64,000 nt of DNA from Diploptera punctata. Lineage: Eukaryota; Arthropoda; Insecta; Blattodea; Blaberidae. The stretch lies in assembly GCA_030220185.1 (NCBI GenBank), contig JASPKZ010003844.1, forward strand, positions 753,001 through 817,000. Direction: 5' to 3'. Below are positions 11,081 to 21,547 of this stretch, piece by piece (the first letter of the stretch is position 1; each line of letters opens with the position of its first letter). Both the position numbers and the translations under genes were made by a program. The notes beneath the pieces are model-generated. The model saw only the letters and a list, made by a program, of their open reading frames with translations. It did not search any database and was not told where the DNA came from.

Positions 11081-11224
11081 TTGTCAAAAAAGTCATTTTC
11101 AAATATTTTTTTATATAGATTGGGGGAAACTTCATCTTTAAATTATTAGGTAAAAGAGTTTCAATTAATATATCTAGTTTTTTTTTCATATAATAATTAT
11201 TTACCAAGTTTTTTTTTTTTTTGT
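11081..11224. other. Unassigned, T-rich
   Basis: Poly-T runs at 11178-11185 and 11210-11226 could be the (reversed) A-tail of the adjoining SINE. Confidence 0.35.
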
Positions 11225-11440
11225 TTTTTACACTGTCTTGTCTTTGGGGGGCCCCTTTTTTTTTTACGATTTGTTTAACCTTTTACCTTATTCGCTGCCT
11301 ACAAACACAAAAACAGGATACACACCAGAACCCAGGTGGATATTTATACTCCCCTACCCTACCCGCCCGGGATCGAACCCCGGGTCCGCTTGGCGTGGAA
11401 GGTAAGGGACTCTAACGTGTACCACGCCACGGCGACAGAC
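11225..11440 (-). mobile_element. tRNA-derived SINE (separate family)
   Basis: On the minus strand: GCCGTGGCGTGGTACACG (A box), then 32 bp later GGGGTTCGATCCCGGGCGG (perfect B box), then a non-tRNA body reaching a T-rich (plus strand) end. Promoter boxes look intact. Confidence 0.65.
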
Positions 11441-11974
11441 ATTTTGAATCAACGAGATATTTGTGGTTCTTCATATCGGGAACTTTTAGTATAGAAATTA
11501 TCTTCATAACATTTTCCCTTCGGGAGTGATGGAAGAATTGTTCCACCACCCGTTATCATACATCTAAATGAGTTCTATACATACATCAGACAAAGTCCTT
11601 AAATCTCTAGAGTAACAAAAAAAAAAAACATTCTTTTTATGCAGCGCAATAATGCGCACGCGTTAACTCTATGTTACTTACATGTCTTGTTTCTGTTTTC
11701 ATAAATAACAAACATGGGGAGTAGTCAACCACAATGGCTAAACCACAATCGCGGATTGTGTAATTTTGGCGCGTGCTGCAATACAAAAATTGAAAAAAAC
11801 AACCTGGTCGTGGTTTAGTTATTTGTTTTTGTTACATAGTTTTTGTTTAATATGAGAATTGTAAATGAGATTCTCGAAATAAGAATTTCAGAATATTCTA
11901 TACAATAATATACTAAATGTAAAACTGTTTCAGTTGTTTTGTATACAACGAATGTAAATGACACAAAATGTTAT
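11441..11974. other. Unassigned sequence
   Basis: No coding or repeat match. A short perfect stem (CACAATC-GCG-GATTGTG) lies near 11745. Confidence 0.4.
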
Positions 11975-11977
11975 ATA

Positions 11978-12451
11978 CAGTTCTATAACCTTCCCGCTCT
12001 TAAAGTGACCCTCGTCAAAACAAAACCATGTAACCTGCTCGCTTTTCATTGGTTGTGGACATCGACATACGTTGTAGAAGCAATATCCTTCCGCCATTCG
12101 CGCCACAGTTACTATCACTTTTGACAGGGTGATGACGATACTTTCAGCCATTTTGTTTCATGAGAATTGACTGAAGTATGACTCAAATGCATCCCCCATA
12201 TGTAATAAACTATCTTAAGTTGTAATAATTATTTAGTAGGTATGTTTTAGAATATTTTGTATGTTTTGAATACTATTTTCATTCACGAAGAATAACAAGT
12301 ATATTCTGAGGACATATTTAATTTAATGAAGGGAACTACTTTTTCGCGTACTTATTGCTTCTACAACGTACGTTGGTGTCCATAACCAATGAAAAGTAAG
12401 AAGGCAACATGTTTTTGTTTTGACGAGGATAACTTTAAGAGCGGACAGAGT
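11978..12451. mobile_element. MITE with ~90-bp terminal inverted repeats
   Basis: Left arm 11993-12085 and right arm 12355-12445 are inverted copies: CCGCTCTTAAAGT, CCTCGTCAAAACAAAA, TTTTCATTGGTTGTGGAC, CGTTGTAGAAGC. TATATAC-like flanks on both sides would fit a TA target, so Tc1/mariner-type is inferred. No transposase. Confidence 0.65.
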
Positions 12452-12849
12452 ATATATGAAAAATTCTCGACGTGAATAGGTCTTATTTTACAATTCCTTT
12501 TTTGCTTGTTTCACAACTCGTCAGTGAGTTTGAGTTTTGTGATTGCTTCACTTACTTACTACATTGTTTTGATAATTCAGGAAAAACTCTGTGGATGAAA
12601 ATAGACCGTGAAATTTTATTCCATTGTTATATTTCATAATGAACTTATTTATTTGTCATAGAATATTTTGAGGATGTAGATCAGAGCCTCCCAAACTTAT
12701 TTGTATCGCGGGCCAAATTGAAGAAATATCAAGGTGCGCGAGCCAACGGTCCTATTATAGCTGTTTTGGATTATTATTCCTAGGAGAGATAAATACCGTA
12801 AGAAACAGTGCAATTAAATAGAAGACGAATATTCAAACTTCAATTGTGA

Positions 12850-13084
12850 ATTTTAGGAAAGCAATTAAAATTGTATGGTCATGTAGAAAGAATGACAGAA
12901 GACAGATTCCCAAGAATAATACTAGAATGGTTGCCACTAGGTGGAAGAAGAAGAAGAGGGCGGCAACAAATTACGTAGATAGATGGTGGAAAACGAATTG
13001 AACGATGGAGATTGGGTTGACAGAGAGATATGGTAGAGAAGGAAGATGTGGAATATTGTGAAACCTGCTAAAATAGATTAATTG

Positions 13085-13085
<1 letters not shown>
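12850..13085 (+). mobile_element. RTE-C LINE 3' fragment
   Basis: Reads KLYGHVERMTEDRFPRIILE and GGRRRRGRQ, then a frameshifted IDG...W block as in LINE C-termini, ending in the (AAT)n that follows. Inserted in the hAT-like element. Confidence 0.65.
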
Positions 13086-13087
<2 letters not shown>

Positions 13088-13134
<47 letters not shown>

Positions 13135-13142
13135 ATATTATT
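13088..13142. repeat. (AAT)n/(ATT)n tract
   Basis: AAT units turning into ATT units, so locally self-complementary; it links the two LINE fragments. Confidence 0.9.
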
Positions 13143-13293
13143 ATGAGGTGGGAGAACAACATTAACTATGATTTGAGGGAAGTAGATTATACAGGGAATG
13201 ATTTGAAAGCATTAGCTCAGGATAGAGATGTATGGAGAGCTTATGTCCGCGCGGCCATGAACCCACGGGTTCGATAATGCCAGTGAATAAGTA

Positions 13294-13294
<1 letters not shown>
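13143..13294 (+). mobile_element. RTE-A LINE 3' terminal fragment
   Basis: The last ~150 bp of the family: ATGAGGTGGGAGAACAACAT ... GCGGCCATGAACCCACGGGTTCGATAATGCCAGTGAATAAG. Well conserved, inserted in a trinucleotide tract. Confidence 0.9.
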
Positions 13295-13334
<40 letters not shown>

Positions 13335-13345
13335 CATCATCAATA
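13295..13345. repeat. (ATT)n microsatellite
   Basis: About 15 ATT units, then ATC units. Confidence 0.9.
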
Positions 13346-13639
13346 TTATTATAAGCGTGTGTTGATTTGCTACTTTTCTTGTTACGTTGTTACAACATAA
13401 TTTACAAGTTTTTGTTCCATTACAGACAGGCCAATATATTAAGCCTACCCTTGGAATATTTCAATTTATAAAATGCTATATAGATCTATTGGGGCCGGAT
13501 AGAAAGTGATGGAGTGCCGCATCCAGCCCGCGGGCCGTAGTTTGGAAGCCCCTGGTGTAGATTGAACATATCGTTTTCAAACAAGTAGAATATTTGAAAA
13601 TAAAATTCCATGTGTAGACAGACTGTGGACATGAATTTT

Positions 13640-13890
13640 CATATTATTATATACATTAAATGTATTATATTTTTATGTGGCAGGTTTCACAGTGTTTCAC
13701 ATCTTACTGCGTACAATAAATCTATTGTCATTCTCCTCCACATCTCTCTGTCATTCCAATCTTCATCGTCCAATCACTTTTCCCTCATGCTGCTCAAAAC
13801 GCCATCAATCCATTTTATATTTGGCCGTCTTCTTCATCTTATATCAAGTGGGACCCATTCTAGTATACTTCTTGTGAATCTGCCTTATGC
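13640..13890 (-). mobile_element. RTE-C LINE 3' fragment
   Basis: The minus strand reads EWVPLDIR, a K-W-DGV block and DDEDWNDREMWRRM, the C-terminal signature also seen at 12850-13085. The plus-strand ORFs here are shadows. Confidence 0.65.
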
Positions 13891-14189
13891 CATTTTAACC
13901 CTTAAAACCAATTTGTCGTATCAGTTATTTAAATGTGGCGGACCGCATTGAAAACGAAATCGTGCATAACTCTTATTATTAGGTATATTGTGTAATTCCA
14001 CACACATTTCAGAAATTTCTTATCGTTAGCTTTCTTCTGTTTTATTAAAACTATTAGACAAATTAAAACAATTGAGGGGTCTAGTGAGAGAGGGAGCTAT
14101 GCCACTTTGAGAAGAAATGGAAATAATCAGTGCTATTTATACTAAAATTTATATTTTTCCTTTTGCATAGTTTACATAAGAGTAAGTTA
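13891..14189. other. Unassigned sequence
   Basis: Nothing recognised. Includes TCTAGTGAGAGAGGGAGCTATGCCACTT, which recurs inverted near 18340-18380 on the far side of the LINE nest. Confidence 0.4.
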
Positions 14190-14464
14190 AAGAAGGAAAA
14201 AATTACTCCTTCTTCTTCTTCACTTCCTGGTTTAGGCAAGAGTTGCCTGTTCCGTCTTCACTAATAGATCTAAGACCATCTCTTCCGAGGACGTCCGACA
14301 TCTCTTCTTCCTCTTGGAAAATAATGGAAGATTTTATTTGGTAATCTTCTTTCTTCCATTCTTTCTACATGTTCTCGTTTGGTAGTGGTAATCCAAGAAT
14401 CAGTCCCATACAAAAGGACAGGGACAGCCATTGTTTTATAAAATTTTAATTTTGTTTGTTTATA
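14190..14464 (-). mobile_element. RTE-B LINE, 3' part (split by RTE-A)
   Basis: GAAGAAG-type 3' tail (CTTCTTCTTC on plus at 14207) and the C-terminal region up to TTTTATAAAATTTTAATTTT, equivalent to the YKTL/FYKTL segment at 26180. The coding sequence continues on the other side of the RTE-A insert at 17706. Confidence 0.75.
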
Positions 14465-17400
14465 CTTACTTACTCACTGGCACTATCGAACCCGAAGGTT
14501 CATGGCCGCGCGGACATAAGCTCTCCATACATCCCTATCCTGAGCTAATGCTTTCCAATCATTCCCTGTATAATCTACTTCCCTCAAATCATAGTTAATG
14601 TTGTTCTCCCACCTCATTCTTGGCCTACCAACTGGGCGTTTTCCCTCTGGCTTTCCTACAAGAAGCTTCCATGCACGTCTTTCATTCCCCATACGTGCAA
14701 CATGTCCTGCCCATCGCAGTCTACGAGACTTAACTGTTCTTATTATATCTGGCTTCCTATAAAGACCATGTAGTTCATTGTTATGTAGTCTTCTCCATTC
14801 ACCTGTCTGTTCATCTCTCTTTGGTCCAAAAATTTTCCTAAGAACTTTATTCTCAAATACTCGTAATCTCCTTTCCTCCCTTAAAGTAAGAGTCCATGTT
14901 TCGCACCCATATAATATAACTGGTAGAATAATAGTTTTATATATTTTCAGCTTAACGTTTTTTGAAAGGAGTTGGGACATCAAAAGTCTCTGCAATGCAT
15001 AATAGCAAGCATTTCCAGAATTGAGCCTATGTTTAATTTCTTTGTGCATCTCATTCCTATTTGTGATTATTGTTCCTAGGTATTTGAATTCAGCCACTTC
15101 CTGAAAATTTCCCTCATTTGTCATTAGCTGTCCATTTCCATTATATACTGAATTTCTACGTGTGACCATATATTTAGTTTTACTGATATTTACTTCCAGT
15201 CCTAATTTCTTAGTGTTACTCAATAGTGTGTGCGTGTTGGCCTTTAGTATCTCCTCGCTATCGGCCAGTAGTACTACATCATCAGCATAAACTAACAGCT
15301 TATTAATACCATTGAGTTGTAAGCCTTCCTCATTCTCTAAAGATTTAATGGCATGCTCTAGTACAAAATTAAATAGTAGAGGAGATAGTGCATCTCCTTG
15401 CTTCAACCCATTCTGGATTTCAAAAGTGTCTGAAAACTGTTTGCCTACACGCACCCTACTCTTTGAGCCATTTAGACACATTCGTATAAGTCTAACCAAC
15501 TTTTTAGGAATTCCGAACTCCAGCAGGATACTATATAACTTCTCCCTCTTAATTGAATCATATGCTTTTTTGAAGTCTACATATAGTTGATGTACAGTAC
15601 CATTATATTCCCATTTCTTCTCTAAAATCTGTCTTATACTGAAAATCTGATCTGTTGTAGACCTGTTTCTTCTAAATGCACATTGATGATCTCCTAGAAT
15701 GTCATCAATATAGGGAGTAAGTCTGCTTACTAATATATTTGTTAGAATTTTGTACGAAGTTGAAAGTAATGAGATGCCCCTGTAGTTGTTGCAATCAGTT
15801 GTATCTCCTTTCTTATAAATTGGTAAGATAATTGATTCCTTCCATTCATCTGGAAGAGCTTCTTTTTCCCAAATCATACTAAGCAACCAGCGTATCTTGT
15901 CCATCAATTTTCTCCCCCTGATTTTATCAGTTCTGCTGGGATCTCATCTGAACCTGATGCTTTATACATCTTCAATTTTTCAATCGCCATTTCAACCTCT
16001 AATGCACTTGGCTCTGCGACTAGCATTTCTGCTGTCTGTAAATTATCCTCCTCAATGTCCTGTTCTGTATGTACATTTAATAGCTGATTAAAGTAACTTT
16101 TCCATCTATTTAATATACTCCCGGAATCTGCAATCATATCCCCGTTTTCATTCCGAATTATGTTTGTTCTAGCCTGAAACCCTTTCTTCTCTATCCTAAT
16201 TCCCTGATATAATTCTCTAATGTTCCTATTTTTTGCATTCATTTCAAGATCATTAATCTTCTCTCTCAAATATTCCCTCTTTTTACTCTTTAGTAACTTG
16301 GTGGTTTCCCGTCTAACACTACCCAATTGCTCTAAATTTACCTCATTTGGCTCGTGTAACCATTTCATTTTTGCTAGCTTTCTTTTCTTTACAATGTCGG
16401 CACATTCCTCATCAAACCATTTCTTGTTTTGCCTCTTTTTTAAACAACCAAGGCTTTCTGATGCTGACAATTTAATAGTATCTCTTATAGCCTCCCATTC
16501 TTTATTTATATCAGTTTCTTCTTCGTTTGCCACATTGTCATCTGAAGATTCCAGTACTTCAAATCTATTAGCTATTTTGATTTGATATTCTTGCCGCATT
16601 TCATCATTTTTCAAGTTTTTTAATTCATATTTTACAGAATCATCTTTAGTGTTTGTTCCTCTCATAAGCGATAGCCGTTGTCTGATTTTCACCCTGACCA
16701 GATGATGATCCGAATTGCAGTCTATCCCTCTAACTGATCTAACATCGATGATGCTACTGTGCCAGCGTTTGTCCACTAATACATGATCTATCTGGTTCCG
16801 AGTTTCTCCATCTGGAGATATCCAAGTGTATTTATGATTATCCTTGTGCTGAAATGTTGTGCTCTAAACAATGAGATTCTTTCATGTGGCAAAGGTGACT
16901 AATCTTACCCCATTGTCGTTACTATCTTCATGAAGACTGAATTTGCCTATTGTTGGTTTGAATATATCTTCCCGCCCCACTTTTGCATTAAAATCTCCTA
17001 AGACAATTTTCGTATGATATCGTGAAAGGCTATCAAATAAGCATACGAATTCTTCATAGAACTCATCCTTGATCTTGTCATCTTTATCTTCTGTGGGGGC
17101 ATGTATATTTACAATTATAAAATCATGTTCTTTACCCTTTAGAATTATGTATGATATCCTATCACTAACAAATTTAATATCTCGGATAGCGGATAGGATC
17201 CTCCTTCTGACTAAAAAACCCTTTCCAAATGCAGGTCTTTCTGCACCCCCATAGTATAATGCAAAGCTTCCTGATTCCAGACTACCTTCTCCTGGCCACC
17301 TAACTTCCTGTAAAGCGACTATATCCAAGGGCGATTTATCCAATTCCTGCGTTAATATCTCTAGTGCCCCGCTATTGTATAAAGTCCTAACATTCCATGT

Positions 17401-17705
17401 TCCTAGGAACATGTCCCTGTGTTTGAGCCTTTGGCATGGATTCCCTGAAGTAGTCCCCGCCCGGAGAACCGAATGGGGGACTATTTGACCTCCGGAAAAT
17501 TTTACCCCAGATGAACCCATGTCCGCATTTCTTGACGGTTGTATTTTTACGGTGAAAGATCGTCACTCTTTCGCCCAAGGTACTTTTTCGTCTGGCTTAT
17601 CACCTTCGACCAGTCCGGCATGGGTAACCCTATCGGCAGCAATGCTACCGCCGGCATAGCTCTCAGGATCATTTAAGCACGCAAGCCACTCCACCACGAC
17701 AAAGT
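14465..17705 (-). mobile_element. RTE-A LINE, near full length (~3.2 kb)
   Basis: Spans from the 3' tail (plus: TACTTACTTACTCACTGGC) to a 5' end near ACAAAGTAAAG. It contains an endonuclease-RT ORF in three blocks. Length and the single ORF with an N-terminal APE-type endonuclease and RT but no ORF1 fit the RTE clade. It sits inside an RTE-B copy on the same strand. The exact target duplication could not be fixed. Confidence 0.85.
14483..17520 (-). pseudogene. RTE-A endonuclease/reverse transcriptase ORF, broken
   Basis: Block 1 (17520-16882): APE endonuclease with TWNVRTL, VALQEVRW, NIHAPTEDK and VLGDFNAKVGR. Block 2 (16776-15904, same frame): rest of the endonuclease with DHVLVD and SDHH, then a linker. 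Block 3 (15907-14483): RT with YRGISLLSTSYKILTN, YVDFKKAYD, GLKQGDALSPLLF and catalytic YADD, then the C-terminal YGCETWTL and RWAGHVARMG regions. It encodes the nicking and reverse-transcription steps of LINE retrotransposition. Damage: two in-frame stops between blocks 1 and 2 (TGA near 16880, TAG near 16862) and a one-base loss at about 15905 that shifts frame between blocks 2 and 3. All catalytic motifs I can see are intact, so it is a young but inactive copy. Similarity to proteins annotated as craniofacial development protein 2 is due to this endonuclease, not a host gene. Confidence 0.88.
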
Positions 17706-18310
17706 AAAGATTTTTATGGGCTTTATTATTCAATGTTCTATTTATTGTACCACAAATAGCTTGAAACAGATGTGTTTTGTGTTCAATATCTTTATCATAC
17801 CCATAGCTGATGTCACATCATTATTTAAAGTGGGATACTTGTTCAATAATTTCGTCTCTAATTACTATTTTTGCACGCAGAGTATTTCTTCCACAAAATG
17901 CCATTACTTTTGTTTTACTTATTAAAATTTTAAAATTATAATCGCTACATATTGCATTTAGTTTGTAAGCAGCCAATTGTAACAGATCTTCATCATGGTG
18001 TAGTAAGACCAAATCATCGGCGAAAAGTAAGTTATTAATACTTGAGTTATTGTTCAATCTAAGGCCATTGTCCATTATAATTTTCCATTGTTTCATAATG
18101 TCGTCGATATATGTATATTAAAAAGAGTGGGTGATAGACTACACCCTTGTCTAACTCCTTGATTTATTAAAATTTCTTCTGACTTTTTCCAACAGTTTGG
18201 GGAAATAATGAAGGAACGAGGATATCCATACCATCTAATAAAATCAGTCCAAGGCTTATATGAAGAAACTAAAATTACTCCTTTATTGTACAAATAATTT
18301 CGTAATATAA
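17706..18310 (-). mobile_element. RTE-B LINE, RT part (split by RTE-A)
   Basis: Two minus-strand frames: 18293-18093 with INQGVRQGCSLSPTLFN and 18096-17821 with LLFADDLVLLHHDEDLLQLA (catalytic FADD) and NFKILISKTKVMAF. A frameshift joins them at about 18095. With 14190-14464 this is one copy, interrupted by 3.2 kb of RTE-A. 5'-truncated near 18310. Confidence 0.85.
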
Positions 18311-18604
18311 TGCTTTATAAAACACAATGTATTTCCATTTCTTATCGAAGTGGCATAGCTCCCTCGAGCACTAGACCCCTCAACTGATGTATACTTTAGA
18401 ATACATTGCGAATTTAATGGTTAATTGTTATTTTTTTATGAAAACCACAATTGAAGTTTGAACATTAATATTTTGTTTAATTACGCTTTCGTATTTTATA
18501 TCTTCTTGAAATTCCAGCTGAACTCGTCCAAAAATCCATTTCTACAGAATTTACTTATTGTTCTAGATTTCAATTCCAATGTTTCTGCGTCCTACATATA
18601 ATGT
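18311..18604. other. Unassigned sequence
   Basis: No gene. Contains AGTGGCATAGCTCCCTCGAG near 18350, inverted relative to similar sequence near 14095, so both ends of the LINE nest may lie within one older inverted repeat. Confidence 0.4.
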
Positions 18605-18985
18605 AACTATAACTAACTACCGTAACTACTAGCATTATCGAGCCCATAGGTTCACGGCCGCGCGGACATAAGCTCTCCATCCCTGTCCTGAGCTAATTTT
18701 TCCAGTCATTCTCTGTATAATTCAATTCCCTCAAGTCACGGTTAATATTATTCTCCCGTATAATTTTTGATCTACCTACTGACAGTTTTATCTCTGGTTT
18801 TCCTAAATTTCCATGCCCCTCTTTCCTTCCAAATTCGTGCCATATGTCTCGCTTAACGGAGTTTACGGGACTTAAATGCTCTTATTACACGTCTGGTTTT
18901 CCATAAAGATCATGTAGCTCACTGTTATGCAGATTTCGCCGTTGACTTGTCTATTCATCTCGCTTTGGTCCAAAATTTTTCTTAA
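18605..18985 (-). mobile_element. RTE-A LINE 3' fragment, degraded
   Basis: Matches the family from the 3' end (plus: CTAGCATTATCGAGCCCATAGG) to TTGGTCCAAAATTTTTCTTA, with many small deletions. Confidence 0.8.
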
Positions 18986-19304
18986 AAATGTATTCTGAAA
19001 TTTATTCAATTTTGAAATCGGCAGCCATCTTCAGCAGAACTACTCATACCATTTTGCTGAAGATGGAAGCCTGTTTCCGAAAGGCCTACAGTTTTAAAAA
19101 ATATTTTAACCTAGTTGAGGACGACGGAACATGCCAGATACTTCTTTTATTATTTTATTTTATGACTGTTTACCAGAAGGGAATATGATTATAAATTTTA
19201 TTAGTATAGAAAATATAAATAATTTAAGTTTTAAAGAATAAAGTTCGGCACAACTGAATATAAAAAAATCATTAAAATTTAAAGTAGTTGATACCTTAGT
19301 CCAC
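18986..19304. other. Repeat-like block with GAAGATGG...CGAAAGG motif
   Basis: 19060-19130 (GCTGAAGATGGAAGCCTG ... CCGAAAGGCC ... AGTTGAGGACGACGG) resembles 24845-24935 (CCAGAAGATGAAACATG ... CGAAAGGCC ... GTTGAGGAAGACGG). It contains a 15-base perfect inverted pair (CAGCCATCTTCAGCA / TGCTGAAGATGG). No ORF. Confidence 0.45.
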
Positions 19305-19715
19305 TGTTGTGGTCTAATTATAATTGAGACTCAAATGCAGTGGGCTCGGGGTCTAATCTCGACCGGCACAATTTTTGTGGGTGAAGTTTTTATCAAGTTT
19401 TTTCTTCGCCCTTATGACCCAAATAACCCCCGAAAACAATCTAGTCATCATAGTCATCATTATCACATTGATCTTGTTTAGTATGAATGTATGATGTCAT
19501 GTTAAATGTTTGTATTGTTTCGGAGTTCATTTTAATGTTCATGTTGTCTTGGAGGTGGTTCCGACATTGAGCTGATCACACATCCAGGACGATCTTCCAT
19601 ATCAGTCAATGGACTAAAATGTTTGTATGTGATATAGATTTAAAATCCTCTCCCGACATATCTTGTCTCCTTAAGGCCCCAGTAGTGTGGAACGTAAAAG
19701 TTCTTACATCTATCT
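19305..19715 (+). mobile_element. SINE-C, near full length
   Basis: tRNA-like head (CCACTGTTGTGGTCTAATT ... GGGGTCTAATCTCGACCGG), a GTGGGTGAAGTTTTTATC block, the ATCATAGTCATCAT stretch, then GGAGGTGGTTCCGACATTGAG, TCACACATCCAGG and CCTTAAGGCCCCAGTAGTGT. The 3' half matches 57478-57655, 55975-56170 and 39000-39175. Confidence 0.75.
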
Positions 19716-19724
19716 ATATATAAT

Positions 19725-19965
19725 AGAATAGCACAATGTTGAGCCATAGCCTCTCCTTTCTTAGGAGTAACTAGATCAAGTTAATTTAGTTATTACCTCA
19801 CTTGCCCATAGATGCCATAAGTGGTATGATGTCAACATACCGAGACATCTAGCAGGCGACTAAGGATTATTAGGATGTTGAGGTCCATACATTCTGCTTA
19901 GAGGCCTTTTTATTCCGGGTTCAGGATCTTTTACGAGCCTGAAAATCTTCGTTTATTTTATTATG
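19725..19965 (-). mobile_element. SINE-A body
   Basis: The reverse complement matches 43150-43375 (GATTTTCAGGCTCGTA, AAGAGGCCTCTAAGCA, GGAGAGGCTATGGCTCAAC). The tRNA head is not adjacent here. Confidence 0.7.
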
Positions 19966-19982
19966 CAATATGTGGAGATTTT

Positions 19983-20057
19983 AATTTAACAACATTTTAT
20001 TATATGGGGGAAGAGAATAAAATTAACAATATTTTATTATATGGGGGAAGAAAATAA
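19983..20057. repeat. 37-bp unit repeated twice
   Basis: AACA(A/T)TATTTTATTATATGG with GGGAAGA(G/A)AATAAAA, two adjacent copies. Confidence 0.8.
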
Positions 20058-20224
20058 AAATATAATGACAGGAAATGAAAGGTGGGACGAAATAAATACT
20101 GTCTTATTTTAATAAAATTTAATTTAATTATTAAGTAAAAAATCTTAAATAATTTTATGGTATTTTATTATGAATAATTAATTTACTTTATTGAATGAGA
20201 AGTTGTGATAATTAATTGAATTAT
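20058..20224. other. Unassigned, very AT-rich
   Basis: TAATTAAT-rich; no feature. Confidence 0.4.
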
Positions 20225-20350
20225 CTCAGGACCCACGGCTTAAAGTCCCTCCCGGTGGAGTTGTTATTTGGATTTTTACATCCTAAAAATATCTATCGAC
20301 GCAGGCTGGGTTTGAACCCGCGATCCTCGGGACCAGGGGTGAAAGTACTT
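20225..20350 (-). mobile_element. SINE-A head and body fragment
   Basis: On the minus strand, GGGTTCAAACCCAGC (B box), GTCGATAGATATTTTTAGGA, AAAAATCCAA and GGACTTTAAGCCGTGGGTCC match 43035-43130. Confidence 0.7.
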
Positions 20351-20369
20351 ACATGGGATAGGTTAAACA

Positions 20370-20474
20370 AGAAATAGTAAGAGGGAGGGAGAAAGAAAAA
20401 GAATGAGGGAAAAGAGTGAAAGGGGGGACATAAGGAGAGTGGGATAGAATTGGAGAGGTGGAAATTGTGAGAGA

Positions 20475-20514
<40 letters not shown>

Positions 20515-20663
20515 GAAAGAGAGAACGAGAGAAATAGAAAGAGGGAATGAGAGAAAAATAGATAGGTGGAGAGAGAGAGGAGAGAGAGAGAGGAGAGGAG
20601 AGAGAGAGAGAGAGGGGAGAGAGAGAGAGAGAGAGGACAGAGAGAGAGAGAGAGAGAGAGAGT
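20370..20663. repeat. ~290-bp GA-rich purine tract
   Basis: Almost pure purine on the plus strand, with GAGAGA runs. Leucine/serine-rich ORFs on the minus strand are artefacts. Such mirror-symmetric purine tracts can form triplex DNA. Confidence 0.95.
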
Positions 20664-21179
20664 TCAAATATTTTGATTAATGGATGGCTGTTTACAATTG
20701 GAATCAAACTGCAAAGCATTTTACGATTTACGATGCTGTGAATAAACCATATTAAACTTTTAATTACTCCTTTGTTATGATGACGAACAAAAATCCAACC
20801 AATGAGGGGAAAAAATCACAGACCCGAGGAATGAGAGATGTCATGAACTCAATAAAAATCGTTAGTTTACATATTCATTTGATCTGGAAGATCGGATTTT
20901 CCAACCTGTAATTAGTCATTCAGTTCTGGCGAAATGAGTTTTAAATTACTAATTCCAATTTCGGGTCATTAGAGTATTTAGATACTTTATGAAAAAAACA
21001 TCATTTGTGTTCAAATTAATGGCACAATTTTAATTAATTAAGGTTACTCATTGGCAATCAATAACGTGTTATTTTATGGAAATCATTAAGGGAATTAGTA
21101 ACGATATTGAACATAGTGGTTTCATAATCCTATGTTTCCATTGAAATTCGTTATGGTATAATATTTGTTTGTATTATCT
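20664..21179. other. Unassigned sequence
   Basis: No coding or repeat signal. Confidence 0.4.
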
Positions 21180-21547
21180 TCTCTAAATCTGCGGGTCTTG
21201 GTGAGTTAGTGAAAGCCATGACTGACTGAGTGTTGACAGTGTCTTGGCACCGTCCAGTGTGCTGCTCTGTGTACCTACTAGGTCATACTTGGCAGCCAAA
21301 TTCCTTTGTGGCTATCATTAATGGGTTATAGCTCATTTCAACCCTAGCCATTTGGTGACAAGTTGTTTTCATCAAGCAGTCAATAGATTTTTGTAAATTG
21401 TGAAAATTATCACACTAAAATAGGACGTCAGTAACTGCATAGCTGGCAAGCAGAGAGTCCGAAAGCCAGACAGTGCAGTACTGAGCCTCACTATATTAGG
21501 CGAGCACACTCACACAATTTACTTGGTAGGCCATCTGTAATTTTGAT
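21180..21547 (-). other. Sequence downstream of Jockey-like ORF1
   Basis: In Jockey-type LINEs ORF2 would begin here. On the minus strand ATG near 21533 opens only a ~12-codon frame, and no endonuclease or RT motif is readable. So ORF2 is missing, not merely frameshifted. Confidence 0.5.

Larger units (their letters stand above)
12682..13554. mobile_element. hAT-like element with nested LINE pieces
   Basis: Ends CAGAGCCTCCCAAACTTATT and (reverse complement) CAGGGGCTTCCAAACTACGG, followed by a GCGGGCC block on both sides. 8-bp flanks ATGTAGAT (12674-12681) and GTGTAGAT (13555-13562) match at 7 of 8. These are hAT signatures. The original interior is largely replaced by two LINE fragments and AAT/ATT tracts; no transposase found. 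Confidence 0.75.

Noticed and set aside
13610..13951. 113-codon plus-strand frame
   Set aside because: Antisense shadow of an RTE-C LINE 3' end.
16882..17520. Host craniofacial development protein 2-like gene
   Set aside because: This is the APE-type endonuclease of the RTE-A LINE, continuous with its RT and flanked by element ends.
20293..20719. Two overlapping Ser/Leu-rich frames
   Set aside because: Both are readings of a GA/CT simple tract; no start context or domain.
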